NCBI RefSeq assembly: GCF_002073975.1
Contig: NZ_CP020384.1
Coordinates: 806,001 to 870,000, forward strand
Reading direction: 5' to 3'
Source: Rhodovulum sp. MB263
GTDB lineage: Bacteria > Pseudomonadota > Alphaproteobacteria > Rhodobacterales > Rhodobacteraceae
DNA: 64,000 nt
This document shows, in pieces, positions 10,635 to 19,884 of the stretch. Each line of letters opens with the position of its first letter. The stretch's first letter is position 1. The notes beneath the pieces were generated by a model. The model saw nothing but the letters and a program-made list of their open reading frames with translations. It was not told the DNA's origin and searched no databases. The translations under genes and the position numbers were made by a program.

Positions 10635-11525
10635 ATGGATCTCTGGGTGGTCGTGACGATCGGGGCGGCGGCGGTGCAGACCGTCCGCTTCATGCTGCAG
10701 AAGCGGCTGAAGGGGCTTGGCCTCTCGACCGCCGGGGCGACGTTTTCGCGCTTCGTCTTCGCGGCGCCGCTGGCGGTTCTGGGGCTTGCCGTCTTGCTGA
10801 CCCTGCGGGGCGAGGCGCTGCCCGGCATGGCGCCCGCCTTCTGGGCCCATGCCGCGACCGGCGGGCTGGCGCAGATCATTGCCACCTTCGCGACCGTGGC
10901 GCTGTTCTCGGAGCGCTCCTTCGCGGTCGGCATGGCCTTCACCAAGACCGAGGCGATCCAGGTCGCGGCCTTCTCGGCGCTGTTGCTGGGCGAGCCGGTC
11001 TCGGCGCCGGGGATGGCGGCCATCGCCGTCGGGGTGCTGGGCGTCATCGCGCTGTCGCGCCCGCCGGGGGGCTGGGGCGGCATGTCCTGGCGCGCGCTGG
11101 GGCTCGGTCTTCTGGCGGGCGGGTTCTTCGGGCTGTCGGCCATCGGCTATCGCGGTGCGACGCTGCAGGTCGACAGTGCCGACCCGCTCATGCGGGCGCT
11201 GGTGGCGCTGAGCTGCGTGACCGCGATGCAGACGCTGGCCATGGCGGCCTGGATGGCCTGGCGCGAACCCGGCGAGCTGGCCCGGGTGGCGCGGAAATGG
11301 CGGTCGGTGCTGCCGGTGGGCGCGACGGGCATGCTGGGCAGCGCGGGCTGGTTCACCGCCTTCGCGCTGCAGAACGCGGCCTATGTCCGCAGCCTCGGTC
11401 AGATCGAGCTGATCTTCTCGATCCTCGCCTCGGTGCTGGTCTTCCACGAGAAGCTGCGCGCGGCCGAGATCCTCGGCATGGCGCTTCTGCTGGCCTCGAT
11501 CCTGATGCTGGTGCTGCTGATCTGA
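10635..11525 (+). CDS. EamA/DMT-family transporter
   Basis: A 296-residue inner-membrane protein with ten hydrophobic segments arranged as two EamA repeats. The first half has TIGAAAVQTVRFMLQKRLK and ATFATVALFSERSFAVGMAFTKTEAIQVA; the second ends with GQIELIFSILASVLVFHEKL, the usual repeat signature. Substrate is not predictable. Gene is alone on the plus strand and convergent with purD. Confidence 0.82.
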   Translation: MDLWVVVTIGAAAVQTVRFMLQKRLKGLGLSTAGATFSRFVFAAPLAVLGLAVLLTLRGEALPGMAPAFWAHAATGGLAQIIATFATVALFSERSFAVGMAFTKTEAIQVAAFSALLLGEPVSAPGMAAIAVGVLGVIALSRPPGGWGGMSWRALGLGLLAGGFFGLSAIGYRGATLQVDSADPLMRALVALSCVTAMQTLAMAAWMAWREPGELARVARKWRSVLPVGATGMLGSAGWFTAFALQNAAYVRSLGQIELIFSILASVLVFHEKLRAAEILGMALLLASILMLVLLI

Positions 11526-11693
11526 GGCCGGAGCGGGGGCGAACAGGCTGCCGGAAAAGTCCCGGCCCGGCTGGCGCGGTGCATATATCCCCCCACTCGG
11601 GCGCGATCTCGGTGAGCCGAGAGCTCTCGCCCGAGCCAGAGGTCGATCAGACCGGCCAAATCCGGTGCTTGATGGAGTTTGTCAGCCGCCCTG

Positions 11694-12956
11694 CTAAAGC
11701 GCCCGCCAGCCGATGTCGCGCCGGAAGACCCCCTCTGGCCAGTCGATCCGGTCGATCATCGCATAGGCCCGGTCGCGCGCCTCGGCGAGGCTTGCGCCGC
11801 GCGCGGTCACGTTCAGCACCCGGCCGCCTGCCGCTGTCACCTTGCCGTTCTCGGCGCGGGTGCCGGCATGGAAGACCATCCGGAAGCTGTCGGCGGGCAG
11901 GGCGTCGAGCCCGCCGATGACCGAGCCCTTCTCATAGGCGCCGGGATAGCCCTTCGCCGCCATCACCACGGTCATGGCATGATCGTCGGCCCAGTTTACA
12001 CGGGCCCCGGCCAGACGGCCCTCGGCACAGGCCAGCATCAGGTCGAGCGCCTGCCCGCCAAGCCGCATCATCAGCACCTGGGCCTCGGGATCGCCGAAAC
12101 GGACATTGTATTCGACCAGCCGGGGCTGGCCGTCCCGGATCATCAGCCCGGCATAGAGGACGCCCTTGTAGGGGGTGCCGCGCCGGGCCATCTCGGCCAC
12201 GGTCGGCCGGACGATTTCTTCCATCGCCTTCGCGCAGACCGCCTCGGTCATCACCGGCGCCGGGGAATAGGCGCCCATGCCGCCGGTGTTGGGGCCGGTA
12301 TCGCCCTCGCCCACGCGCTTGTGGTCCTGGGCGGTGCCGATGGCCAGCACGTCGGTGCCGTCGCAAAGGACGAAGAACGAGGCTTCCTCGCCCTCCATGA
12401 ATTCCTCGATCACTACCTCGGCTCCCGCGCCCCCGAAGGCGCCGCCGAACATGTCGTCGATGGCGGCCTCGGCCTCGGCCAGGGTCATGGCGACGATCAC
12501 GCCCTTGCCGGCCGCCAGCCCGTCGGCCTTGACCACGATCGGCGCGCCGGTCTCGCGGATATGGGCCTTCGCGGCCGCGGCATCGGTGAAATGGCCATAG
12601 CTTGCGGTGGGGGCGTTGCAGGCATCGCAGATTGCCTTGGTGAAGCTTTTCGAGCTTTCCAGCGCCGAGGCCGCCTGGCTAGGCCCGAAGCAGAGGATGC
12701 CCGCGCCCTCCAGCCGGTCGGCCACGCCCGCGGCCAGCGGTGCCTCGGGGCCGATCACCACGAAATCGACGGCGTTTTCCTCGGCGAAGGCAGCGACCGC
12801 GCCGCCATCCTCGATATCGAGCGTCGCGCATTCGGCGATCGCCGCGATCCCGGCATTGCCCGGCGCCACGATCAGCCGGTCGCATTTCGGGTTCTGCAGG
12901 ATCGCCCAGGCCAGCGCATGTTCCCGCCCGCCGCCGCCGAGAATGAGGATGTTCAT
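11694..12956 (-). CDS. purD: Phosphoribosylamine-glycine ligase
   Basis: A 420-residue ATP-grasp enzyme that makes GAR, the second step of purine synthesis. The N-terminal MNILILGGGGREHALAWAI, the ATP-grasp segments FTKAICDACNAPTASYGHF and VVKADGLAAGKGVIVAMT, and EYNVRFGDPEAQVLM are all present. The open frame continues upstream of 12956 but homology begins exactly at this methionine, and 420 residues is the normal family length. Confidence 0.96.
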   Translation of the reverse strand: MNILILGGGGREHALAWAILQNPKCDRLIVAPGNAGIAAIAECATLDIEDGGAVAAFAEENAVDFVVIGPEAPLAAGVADRLEGAGILCFGPSQAASALESSKSFTKAICDACNAPTASYGHFTDAAAAKAHIRETGAPIVVKADGLAAGKGVIVAMTLAEAEAAIDDMFGGAFGGAGAEVVIEEFMEGEEASFFVLCDGTDVLAIGTAQDHKRVGEGDTGPNTGGMGAYSPAPVMTEAVCAKAMEEIVRPTVAEMARRGTPYKGVLYAGLMIRDGQPRLVEYNVRFGDPEAQVLMMRLGGQALDLMLACAEGRLAGARVNWADDHAMTVVMAAKGYPGAYEKGSVIGGLDALPADSFRMVFHAGTRAENGKVTAAGGRVLNVTARGASLAEARDRAYAMIDRIDWPEGVFRRDIGWRAL

Positions 12957-13236
12957 CTGCCGCCTTTCGCCAAGCTCTCGTCCGGCGCCTTGTAGGCTGC
13001 GCGGCGGTCCCGGGCAAGCAGCCCGCACACACCCCGAAAGCGACCGCGAAAACGTCTTGCTTTGTTCGCAACGATGCCCCGCCGACAGGCGATACCCGAA
13101 AGGTAAACGCTCCATTAACCGGTTTCGCCGAAAGGCACGTCCCGTCCGACCGATCCCCGATGGCCCCACCACGTTCCAGGGCCGACCGATCCGCAACCCC
13201 CGCTCCATCCGCAACCGCCGCTCCAGAGGTGCCCCG

Positions 13237-13560
13237 ATGAACCGCCCCGCCATCGCCTTCGCCCCGACCGCCATCCCCGGCGCATTGTTGGCCGCGCCCT
13301 ACCGCGCCGATCTGCTCGAGACCGGCTTTCAGCGGCTCGGCCCCGATGAGCGGCGGGCGGTACAGGCCGAGCTTTGCGAGGTCGGGCTTTACGCGGCGCG
13401 GATCGACGGCGCCTTCGGCCCGGCGACCGAGGCGGCGCTGGTGCAGGGCGCCGATTATCTGGTCTGGAGCACCCGGGGCGCGATGCGGGTCGATCTGGCA
13501 AGCCCCCGGGGCGTTGCAGTCTATCTGCGCGAGCTGGCGCAGGTCCGCATCGCGCATTGA
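13237..13560 (+). CDS. Small peptidoglycan-binding-domain protein
   Basis: A 107-residue protein whose middle (about residues 30-66) resembles a PG_binding_1 motif: GFQRLGPDERRAVQAELCEVGLYAARIDGAFGP split around LYAARIDGAFGPATEAAL. No clear signal peptide is seen, though the N-terminus is weakly hydrophobic. The ATG at 13237 follows AGAGGTG. It lies 68 bp upstream of xseA on the same strand. Function unknown; related small ORFs are common in Rhodobacteraceae. Confidence 0.65.
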   Translation: MNRPAIAFAPTAIPGALLAAPYRADLLETGFQRLGPDERRAVQAELCEVGLYAARIDGAFGPATEAALVQGADYLVWSTRGAMRVDLASPRGVAVYLRELAQVRIAH

Positions 13561-13628
13561 GCCGCCCTTCGGTCGGGCGCGACGCGGAGGCAGTTGAACG
13601 CCGCCCGATTTCCGGGCACCAAGGGGCC

Positions 13629-15179
13629 ATGTCCGACCTGATCGACGATGCCGGCCCCGGCGGCCCCAATTCCCCCGAATTCACCGTCTCGGAAATCTCC
13701 GGTGCGGTGAAGCGCACCGTCGAGGGCGCCTTCTCGCATGTCCGCGTGCGCGGCGAGGTCGGGCGGGTCAGCCTGCCGCGCTCGGGGCATATCTATCTCG
13801 ATCTCAAGGATGACCGGAACGTTCTGGCCTCGGTGATCTGGAAGGGCACCGCGCAGCGGCTGGCGACCCGGCCCGAGGAGGGCATGGAGGTCATTGCCAC
13901 CGGGCGGCTGACCACGTTCGGCGGGCAATCGCGCTATCAGATGGTGATCGAGGATATCGCGCCCGCGGGCGTCGGCGCGCTGATGGCAATGCTGGAGAAG
14001 CGCAAGGCGGCACTGGCGGCCGAGGGGCTGTTCGCGGCCGAACGCAAGCGCGCGCTGCCCTATCTGCCGCGGGTGATCGGGGTCGTGACCTCGCTCTCGG
14101 GCGCGGTGATCCGCGATATCCTGCACCGGCTCGGCGACCGCTTCCCGCGCCATGTGCTGATCTGGCCCGTCGCGGTTCAGGGCGCGGCCTGCGCGTCCGA
14201 GGTGGCCCGCGCCATCCAGGGCTTCAACGCGTTGCCCGAGGGCGGCGCGATCCCGCGGCCCGATCTGCTGATCGTGGCCCGTGGCGGCGGCAGCCTCGAG
14301 GATCTCTGGGGCTTCAACGAGGAAATCGTGGTGCGCGCCGCGGCCTCATCGCAAATTCCGCTGATCTCGGCGGTGGGCCATGAGACCGATACCACGCTGA
14401 TCGATTATGCCGCCGACCGGCGTGCGCCCACGCCCACGGCGGCGGCCGAGATGGCGGTGCCGGTGAGGCTCGATCTGATCGCCGCGCTTGACGGGCTGGA
14501 GGCGCGCCGCTCGGCGGCGCTTGGGCGGCTTCTGATGCAGCGGCGCCAGCGGCTGGCCGATCTGGCGCGCGCGCTGCCCCGCCCCGAGACGCTTCTGAAT
14601 TTCGCGGCCCAGCGGCTCGACCGTGCCGCCGACCGTCTGCCTGCGGCGCTGTCGGCCCGGGTCTCGCGCGAGCGGTTAAGGTTGTCCGAGGCGGGGGCCG
14701 CGCTGCGGCCGGCCAGCCTGAGGCGCAGGCTGACCGAGGACCGCCGCCGCGCCGATGAGCGCGCGGCCCGGATCGTGCCCGCACTGGCGCGGCTTGGGCG
14801 GCTGCGAGCGTCAGAGCTGGACAAGACCGCGCGCCGGGTCCGGCCCGAGCTGTTGCAGCGCCGCGTCGAGACCGGCCGCGAGGCGCTGAGCCGGCTCGAG
14901 GCGCGGCTCCGCGCGACGCTGGGCGCCGGGCTCGACCGGCACCGCGCGCGGCTCGAGGCGCTCGAGCGGATGCGGGCGGGGCTCAGCTATGAGGAAACGC
15001 TCCGGCGCGGCTTTGCGGTGGTGCGGACGGGCGGAAAGGTGATCACGAGCCGGGCCGCGGCCGAACAGGCAGGCGCGCTCGAGATCGAGTTCCGGGACGG
15101 GCGTCTTGCCATCGGCGGCCGGCCGCCGCGCCGCAGCCGCAAGAGCGACGAGCCGCCCGAACAGGGCTCTCTGCTCTGA
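13629..15179 (+). CDS. xseA: Exodeoxyribonuclease VII large subunit
   Basis: A 516-residue cytoplasmic nuclease subunit. It has the N-terminal OB domain (FTVSEISGAVKRTVEGAFSH, residues 17 on), then the catalytic core with VTSLSGAVIRDILHRLGDR, ARGGGSLEDLWGFNEE and SAVGHETDTTLIDYAADRRA, then the long Arg/Leu-rich coiled-coil region and a C-terminal SYEETLRRGFAVVR segment. The ATG at 13629 follows AAGGGG. xseB is not adjacent. Confidence 0.95.
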   Translation: MSDLIDDAGPGGPNSPEFTVSEISGAVKRTVEGAFSHVRVRGEVGRVSLPRSGHIYLDLKDDRNVLASVIWKGTAQRLATRPEEGMEVIATGRLTTFGGQSRYQMVIEDIAPAGVGALMAMLEKRKAALAAEGLFAAERKRALPYLPRVIGVVTSLSGAVIRDILHRLGDRFPRHVLIWPVAVQGAACASEVARAIQGFNALPEGGAIPRPDLLIVARGGGSLEDLWGFNEEIVVRAAASSQIPLISAVGHETDTTLIDYAADRRAPTPTAAAEMAVPVRLDLIAALDGLEARRSAALGRLLMQRRQRLADLARALPRPETLLNFAAQRLDRAADRLPAALSARVSRERLRLSEAGAALRPASLRRRLTEDRRRADERAARIVPALARLGRLRASELDKTARRVRPELLQRRVETGREALSRLEARLRATLGAGLDRHRARLEALERMRAGLSYEETLRRGFAVVRTGGKVITSRAAAEQAGALEIEFRDGRLAIGGRPPRRSRKSDEPPEQGSLL

Positions 15180-15283
15180 TCTGCGGCCGTCCGGCCCTCC
15201 GGCGCGCGGTCTGGGCTCTGACCCCATAAACGGAATTCCCTGATCGGCCTGTCAGTGCTTCGCTTCCGAAAGCGGAGGTGAGC

Positions 15284-15476
15284 ATGGCACGTTTCGATCT
15301 GACCGGCTTCGGATTGGAGGTGATCCGGCCCCTTTTCCCGCACAAGCCGCGCGGGGTGGCGCGGGTTGATGACCGGAGGGGGTGAACGGCATCTTCCGGG
15401 TGGTCAGGGCCGGCTCGCCCTTGCGGAACCTGCTAGGGCGCGACGGTTCACGCACCACCCTCTGCAACCGTTTCAG
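15284..15476 (+). pseudogene. IS5-family transposase N-terminal remnant (frameshifted)
   Basis: ATG at 15284 opens MARFDLTGFGLEVIRPLFP and continues HKPRGVARVDDRRG before a stop at about 15383. The adjacent frame continues with VNGIFRVVRAGSP and SRTTLCNRFR, the next part of the same IS5-type (DUF4096) transposase N-terminus. The remnant is therefore frameshifted and cut off at the right by the next gene's 3' end. Only about 190 bp of an insertion sequence remain. Confidence 0.75.
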
Positions 15477-15895
15477 ACGCCGACGCGCGGGCCAGAGCAG
15501 ATCAGCGGTTCGCGGCTTTGCTTGACCTCGATCAGTTCGGTCTGCTCCGGGTCGTTCTCGAACCGCGCCATCAGCCCGCGACCGGATTCGAAGAAGCTCC
15601 AGCATTGCGGATCTTCCGGGTCGCGGTCATAGCGAAAGCAGATCTGCCCGGCCGCCTCGAACCAGACGCCTTCGGCGCAGTCGCCATCGAGGAAGGTCCA
15701 GATGACGCGGCGGCCGCTGAGATACTGCTCGGCGCCGTAGGCGCGGCCCCCGGAGGCATAGAACAGCGTCTTGCCCGTGGCATAGCTGTCGAAGGCGGCC
15801 CCAGACATCGGCTCGGCGGCCTCGGCTGCGGTCAGCCCGGCCGCCAGGGCGGGCAGGGCGGCGGCGAGAAGAAGGGCGGTCGGTGCGCGGCGCAT
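15473..15895 (-). CDS. Conserved secreted protein of unknown function
   Basis: A 140-residue protein with a signal peptide (MRRAPTALLLAAALPALA, residues 1-18, cleavage near AEA) and a compact domain containing GKTLFYASGGRAYGAEQYL, GRRVIWTFLDGDCAEGVWF and ICFRYDRDPEDPQCW. Paired cysteines suggest a folded periplasmic domain. The ending overlaps the IS5 remnant, so the extreme C-terminus may have been altered by the insertion. I do not know a function. Confidence 0.75.
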   Translation of the reverse strand: MRRAPTALLLAAALPALAAGLTAAEAAEPMSGAAFDSYATGKTLFYASGGRAYGAEQYLSGRRVIWTFLDGDCAEGVWFEAAGQICFRYDRDPEDPQCWSFFESGRGLMARFENDPEQTELIEVKQSREPLICSGPRVGV

Positions 15896-16129
15896 GGGGA
15901 TCCTCCGGTCTGTCCTTGTCCTCACTTTGCCAGAGCCGGTCCCGGTTCGCCAGCGCCGCCGCGCGGGGGGCTGCGTCGGCGGGCAGGGGCATCGGCAGGG
16001 TGCGTCGGGGGGAACCATGGCGTCGGCGGGCGCCTGCGGCGAAGATGGCGCCGGGCGCGCCCCCTTCCATATCGGGGCGTTTCCGCATAGGTCAGGACAG
16101 GGTCTCACAGGGGAGGCGCAGGAGACGAT

Positions 16130-17731
16130 ATGGCGTTTTTCAGCAAGCTCAGACAGCGGCTCGGCAAGTCGTCCTCGAAGATCGAGCAGGGTCTGGAAGA
16201 GATCGTGCGCGATGGCGGGCGCGAAGAGGAGGCCGCATCCGCCGCCATCGGTCCCGACGAGACCGCTTCGGCCCCGGTCCCGCCCGCCGCTCCCGAACAC
16301 GCTTACGCGCCAACTCCCGCGGCCGATGCCAGGCCGGAGCCGGTGGCGCCGCGCGAAGAAGACCCTCCGAGCCCGCTGGTTTCGGGCGCTGCCGGGGCGG
16401 CGCCCCATGTCTCCGCGCCCGGATCCGGGGAACCGCAACCTGACCCGAGGTCGCAACCTGAACCCGCGCCTGAACCGGGCCCTGCCCCAGATCCCGCCCC
16501 GGAGCCGGCGCCGACGCCCGAGCCCGTTCCGGTTCCGGACCCCGAGCCGCAACCGGCTCCGACTCCGGTGCCTGTGCCCGATCCCGAGCCGCTGAACATC
16601 CCGCCGGGACCCTCCGAGCACCCGCCCGAGCCGCCGCAGGAAGCGCCCGGCTGGCCCGATGAGGTCCCGCCTTCGATGCCCGAGGAGATCCCGGCGGACA
16701 TTCCGGCCGAGCTGCCCTCGGATCTGCTCCCCGCGGCTCCGGACGAAATTCGGCAGGATATGACCGGCCCCGGAGACGGGGGCGGCGACGAGACCGCGGC
16801 GGATGCGCCGCGCCGGGGTTTTTTCGGGCGCGTGTTCGGGCGCTCCGACGAGATGGCCCCGGAGCGGAAGACGTCCGGGCAGAAGAAGACGGTGATCCGG
16901 CGCGAGCTTGACGATGCGATGCTGGAAAGCCTCGAAGAGCTGCTGATCTCGGCCGATATGGGAGTCGATACCGCGATGCGGGTCACCGCCAACATGGCCG
17001 AGGGGCGGTTCGGCAAGCGGCTGTCGGTCGATGAGATCAAGGCGCTGCTGGCCGAGGAAATCGGTCGGATCATGGAGCCCGTCGCGCGGCCGATGCCGCT
17101 TTATCCGAAGAAGCCGCAGGTGGTGCTGGTGGTCGGCGTCAACGGCTCGGGCAAGACCACCACCATCGGCAAGCTCGCCAGCCAGTTCCGCGACGCGGGC
17201 AAGTCGGTGATCGTGGCCGCGGGCGATACCTTCCGCGCCGCCGCCGTCGAACAGCTTCAGGTCTGGGGCGAACGCGCAGGCGTGCCGGTGATGACCGCGC
17301 CGCCGGGCGCCGACCCGGCCAGCCTCGCCTTCGACGCCATGGCCCGGGCCGAGGCCGAGGGCACCGACCTTCTGATGATCGACACCGCCGGGCGGTTGCA
17401 GAACCGGCAGGACCTGATGCAGGAGCTTGCCAAGATCGTGCGGGTGATCCGCAAGCGCGACGAGACCGCGCCGCATAACACGCTGCTGGTGCTGGATGCG
17501 ACCACCGGCCAGAATGCGCTGAGCCAGGTCGAGACCTTCCGGAAGCTTGCCGATGTCTCGGGGCTGGTGATGACCAAGCTCGACGGCACCGCCAAGGGGG
17601 GCGTGCTGGTGGCGCTGGCCGACCGCTTCGGCCTGCCGATCCATGCCATCGGTCTGGGCGAGCAGATCGACGATCTGGCGCCTTTCGAGCCCGAGGATTT
17701 CGCCAACGCGCTGGCCGGGCTCGATGACTGA
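16130..17731 (+). CDS. ftsY: Signal recognition particle receptor FtsY
   Basis: A 533-residue SRP receptor GTPase. Residues 1 to about 235 are an acidic, Pro/Glu-rich A domain with repeated PxPEP units; the NG domain follows. GTPase motifs are GVNGSGKTTTIGKLA (about residue 334), DTFRAAAVEQL, DTAGRLQN, TKLDGTAKGG and GLGEQIDDLAPF. It docks ribosome-SRP complexes at the inner membrane. Start ATG 16130 follows GGAGGCGCAGGAGAC. The A domain is unusually long in proline, a feature seen in alphaproteobacteria. Confidence 0.96.
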   Translation: MAFFSKLRQRLGKSSSKIEQGLEEIVRDGGREEEAASAAIGPDETASAPVPPAAPEHAYAPTPAADARPEPVAPREEDPPSPLVSGAAGAAPHVSAPGSGEPQPDPRSQPEPAPEPGPAPDPAPEPAPTPEPVPVPDPEPQPAPTPVPVPDPEPLNIPPGPSEHPPEPPQEAPGWPDEVPPSMPEEIPADIPAELPSDLLPAAPDEIRQDMTGPGDGGGDETAADAPRRGFFGRVFGRSDEMAPERKTSGQKKTVIRRELDDAMLESLEELLISADMGVDTAMRVTANMAEGRFGKRLSVDEIKALLAEEIGRIMEPVARPMPLYPKKPQVVLVVGVNGSGKTTTIGKLASQFRDAGKSVIVAAGDTFRAAAVEQLQVWGERAGVPVMTAPPGADPASLAFDAMARAEAEGTDLLMIDTAGRLQNRQDLMQELAKIVRVIRKRDETAPHNTLLVLDATTGQNALSQVETFRKLADVSGLVMTKLDGTAKGGVLVALADRFGLPIHAIGLGEQIDDLAPFEPEDFANALAGLDD

Positions 17732-17752
17732 GGCCGCGCCGGGCGGAGCGCG

Positions 17753-18217
17753 CTATTCGAGCAGCCGGACGACCCCCAGCACGATCAGGGCGACCAGCGT
17801 CGCAAGTCCCGCCAGCGGCAGGGCCCCGGTGCCGCAGGCCAGCCCGATGGCGCCCGCCAGCCACATGCCGGCGCCGGTGGTCAGCCCCCGGACGCCGCCG
17901 CGATTGGTGATGATCGCCCCGGCGGCCAGGAAGGCCACGCCCGCCGTCACCGCCTCGATCAGCCGCAACGGGTCGATCCGGAGCGTGACATCGCCCGCGC
18001 TGGCCGCGTCGATCATCCGCAGCGCGATCAGCGTGAACAGGCAGGCGGCCAGCGCGATCAGCATATGGGTGCGCAGCCCGGCGGGCTTGCCGCGCCGCTC
18101 GCGCTCGAAGCCGATCAGACCGCCAAGCGTCATCGCGGCGACCAGCCGAAGTATCGCGACCTCCGTCGGCATTCCGCCGAACGGCTCGGAAAACTCGGCT
18201 GCGAGATTGTCCAGCAT
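17753..18217 (-). CDS. MgtC/SapB family membrane protein
   Basis: A 154-residue inner-membrane protein with about four to five hydrophobic segments. The MgtC family motif appears as RLVAAMTLGGLIGFERERRG followed by GLRTHMLIALAACLFTL, and VAFLAAGAIITNRGGVRGLTTGAG. The ATG at 18217 is directly preceded by AGGAGGAAGGCAG. Convergent with ftsY, 21 bp apart. Role may be magnesium or phosphate homeostasis; not determined here. Confidence 0.9.
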   Translation of the reverse strand: MLDNLAAEFSEPFGGMPTEVAILRLVAAMTLGGLIGFERERRGKPAGLRTHMLIALAACLFTLIALRMIDAASAGDVTLRIDPLRLIEAVTAGVAFLAAGAIITNRGGVRGLTTGAGMWLAGAIGLACGTGALPLAGLATLVALIVLGVVRLLE

Positions 18218-18289
18218 CTGCCTTCCTCCTGATCCTTCCCTATGGGCAGATAGCCCGCCCAGGGGGGCAGGGCGAGGGATCGGACGACG

Positions 18290-19195
18290 ATGACCGACTG
18301 GATCGCCTCGGTCGAGGGGACCTCCGCCGGGCATGATCTGGCGCTGGTTCTGGCGCTGTCGGCGGCGGTGCTGCATGCGGTCTTCGGCGCGCTGCAGAAG
18401 GGACGGCACGATCCTTGGCTGTCGCGCGGCGCGATCGACTTCTCCTACGGTGTCATGGCCGCGCCGGTGGCGCTGTTCGTGGTGCCCTGGCCCGAGCCGC
18501 ATATGTGGCCGATCTTCGCAGGCGTCTTCGCGATCCATCTGGGCTACAAGCTCGCCCAGGGCTACACCTATACCAAGGGCGCTTACACGGTCGTCTATCC
18601 GGTGGTGCGGGGCACCGGGCCGCTGTTCACGGTGATCGGGGCCTGGGCGCTGTTCGGCGAGGTCTTCCGGCCGATGCAATGGTTCGGCATCGCGGTGCTT
18701 CTGGCCGGGATCTACGGGCTTGCGGTCTACAACCTGCGGCACTGGGCGACGGATCGCGAGACGCTGAAACCCGCGCTTGCCTTCGCGGTGCTGACCGGCG
18801 GCTTCGTCGCAGCCTATACCACCTTCGATGCCTATGGCATCAGGGCGACGGCGGATCCCTTCACCTTCCTGGCCTGGTTCTTCTTCATCGACGGGCTGAG
18901 CACGATGCCCTGGCTGGCGCTGATGCGCTGGCGGCAGATGGCCGGGCGCCCGGCGCCGGGGCCGCTGATGCTGCGGGGCTTTGCGGGCGGGCTCGTGGCC
19001 TTCCTGAGCTTCGGCGCGGTGATGATGGCGACCCGGCTCGACAAGGTGGGCGAGGCGGCGGTGCTGCGCGAGACCTCGACCGTATTTGCGGCCTTGATCG
19101 GCTGGCTGGTCCTGGGCGAGAAGGTGGGGCCGCGGCGGCTGGCGCTGATGGCGCTGATCGCGGCCGGGGCGGTGATTGTCGAGATGGGAGGCTGA
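18290..19195 (+). CDS. EamA/DMT-family transporter
   Basis: A 301-residue membrane protein with two EamA repeats: AVLHAVFGALQKGRHDPWLS and GAYTVVYPVVRGTGPLFTVIGAWALFGE in the first, KVGEAAVLRETSTVFAALIGWLVLGEKVG in the second. Ten transmembrane segments are expected. It is followed after 5 bp by yciB, so the two are probably co-transcribed. Substrate unknown. Confidence 0.83.
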   Translation: MTDWIASVEGTSAGHDLALVLALSAAVLHAVFGALQKGRHDPWLSRGAIDFSYGVMAAPVALFVVPWPEPHMWPIFAGVFAIHLGYKLAQGYTYTKGAYTVVYPVVRGTGPLFTVIGAWALFGEVFRPMQWFGIAVLLAGIYGLAVYNLRHWATDRETLKPALAFAVLTGGFVAAYTTFDAYGIRATADPFTFLAWFFFIDGLSTMPWLALMRWRQMAGRPAPGPLMLRGFAGGLVAFLSFGAVMMATRLDKVGEAAVLRETSTVFAALIGWLVLGEKVGPRRLALMALIAAGAVIVEMGG

Positions 19196-19200
19196 GGCCG

Positions 19201-19812
19201 ATGGCCGAAAAGCGCAAGATCAATCCGGGGCTGAAACTGGCGCTGGAACTGGGGCCGATCGTGGCCTTTTTCGTCGCCTATCTGCGGCTACGCGACCGGA
19301 CCTTCACCATCGCCGGCACCGAATACGAGGGCTTCATACTGGCGACGGCGGGGTTCATTCCGCTTCTCTTGATCACGACGGCGATCCTCTGGGCGCTGAC
19401 CAGGCATGTCTCGAAGATGCAGATCGCGACGGCGGTGCTGGTCGTTGTGTTCGGCGGGCTGACGGTCTGGCTGAACGACGAGCGCTTCTTCAAGATGAAG
19501 CCGACCGCGATCTATGCGCTGTTCGCCGCGGTCCTCGGCTTCGGGCTTCTGCGCGGGAAATCCTACCTGCAATATGTGCTGGAGGAAGCAGTGCCTCTGG
19601 AACGGGCGGGCTGGATGATCCTGACCCGGAGGCTGATGCTGTTCTTCGTCGGGCTCGCGGTCCTGAACGAGGCGATCTGGCGCACGATGTCGACCGATGC
19701 CTGGGTCAATTTCAAGACCTTCGGGCTGACCGTCGCGATCTTCGGCTTCTTCATGGCACAGGGGCGGCTCTTCAAGCGCTATGGCCTCGAGGAGAAAGGG
19801 CGCGAGGGCTGA
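19201..19812 (+). CDS. yciB: Inner-membrane-spanning septation protein YciB/IspZ
   Basis: A 203-residue protein with five hydrophobic segments and the family signatures KLALELGPIVAFFVAY, LTVWLNDERFFKMKPT and RRLMLFFVGLAVLNEAIWR. YciB influences cell envelope and septation. The ATG at 19201 lies 5 bp after the transporter stop. A strong hairpin terminator follows the stop codon. Confidence 0.93.
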   Translation: MAEKRKINPGLKLALELGPIVAFFVAYLRLRDRTFTIAGTEYEGFILATAGFIPLLLITTAILWALTRHVSKMQIATAVLVVVFGGLTVWLNDERFFKMKPTAIYALFAAVLGFGLLRGKSYLQYVLEEAVPLERAGWMILTRRLMLFFVGLAVLNEAIWRTMSTDAWVNFKTFGLTVAIFGFFMAQGRLFKRYGLEEKGREG

Positions 19813-19818
19813 GCGGGA

Positions 19819-19845
19819 CGAAAAATCTTCGACGAAGATTTTTCG
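19819..19845. terminator. Bidirectional intrinsic terminator
   Basis: A near-perfect palindrome (CGAAAAATCTTC ... GAAGATTTTTCG) lies between the convergent yciB and glutathione transferase genes. A-rich and T-rich arms supply a U-tract in either direction, so it can end both transcripts. Confidence 0.8.
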
Positions 19846-19884
19846 CCCGGCCCCGGCCTGCCTCCGGGTGCTGGCTCGTCGGGC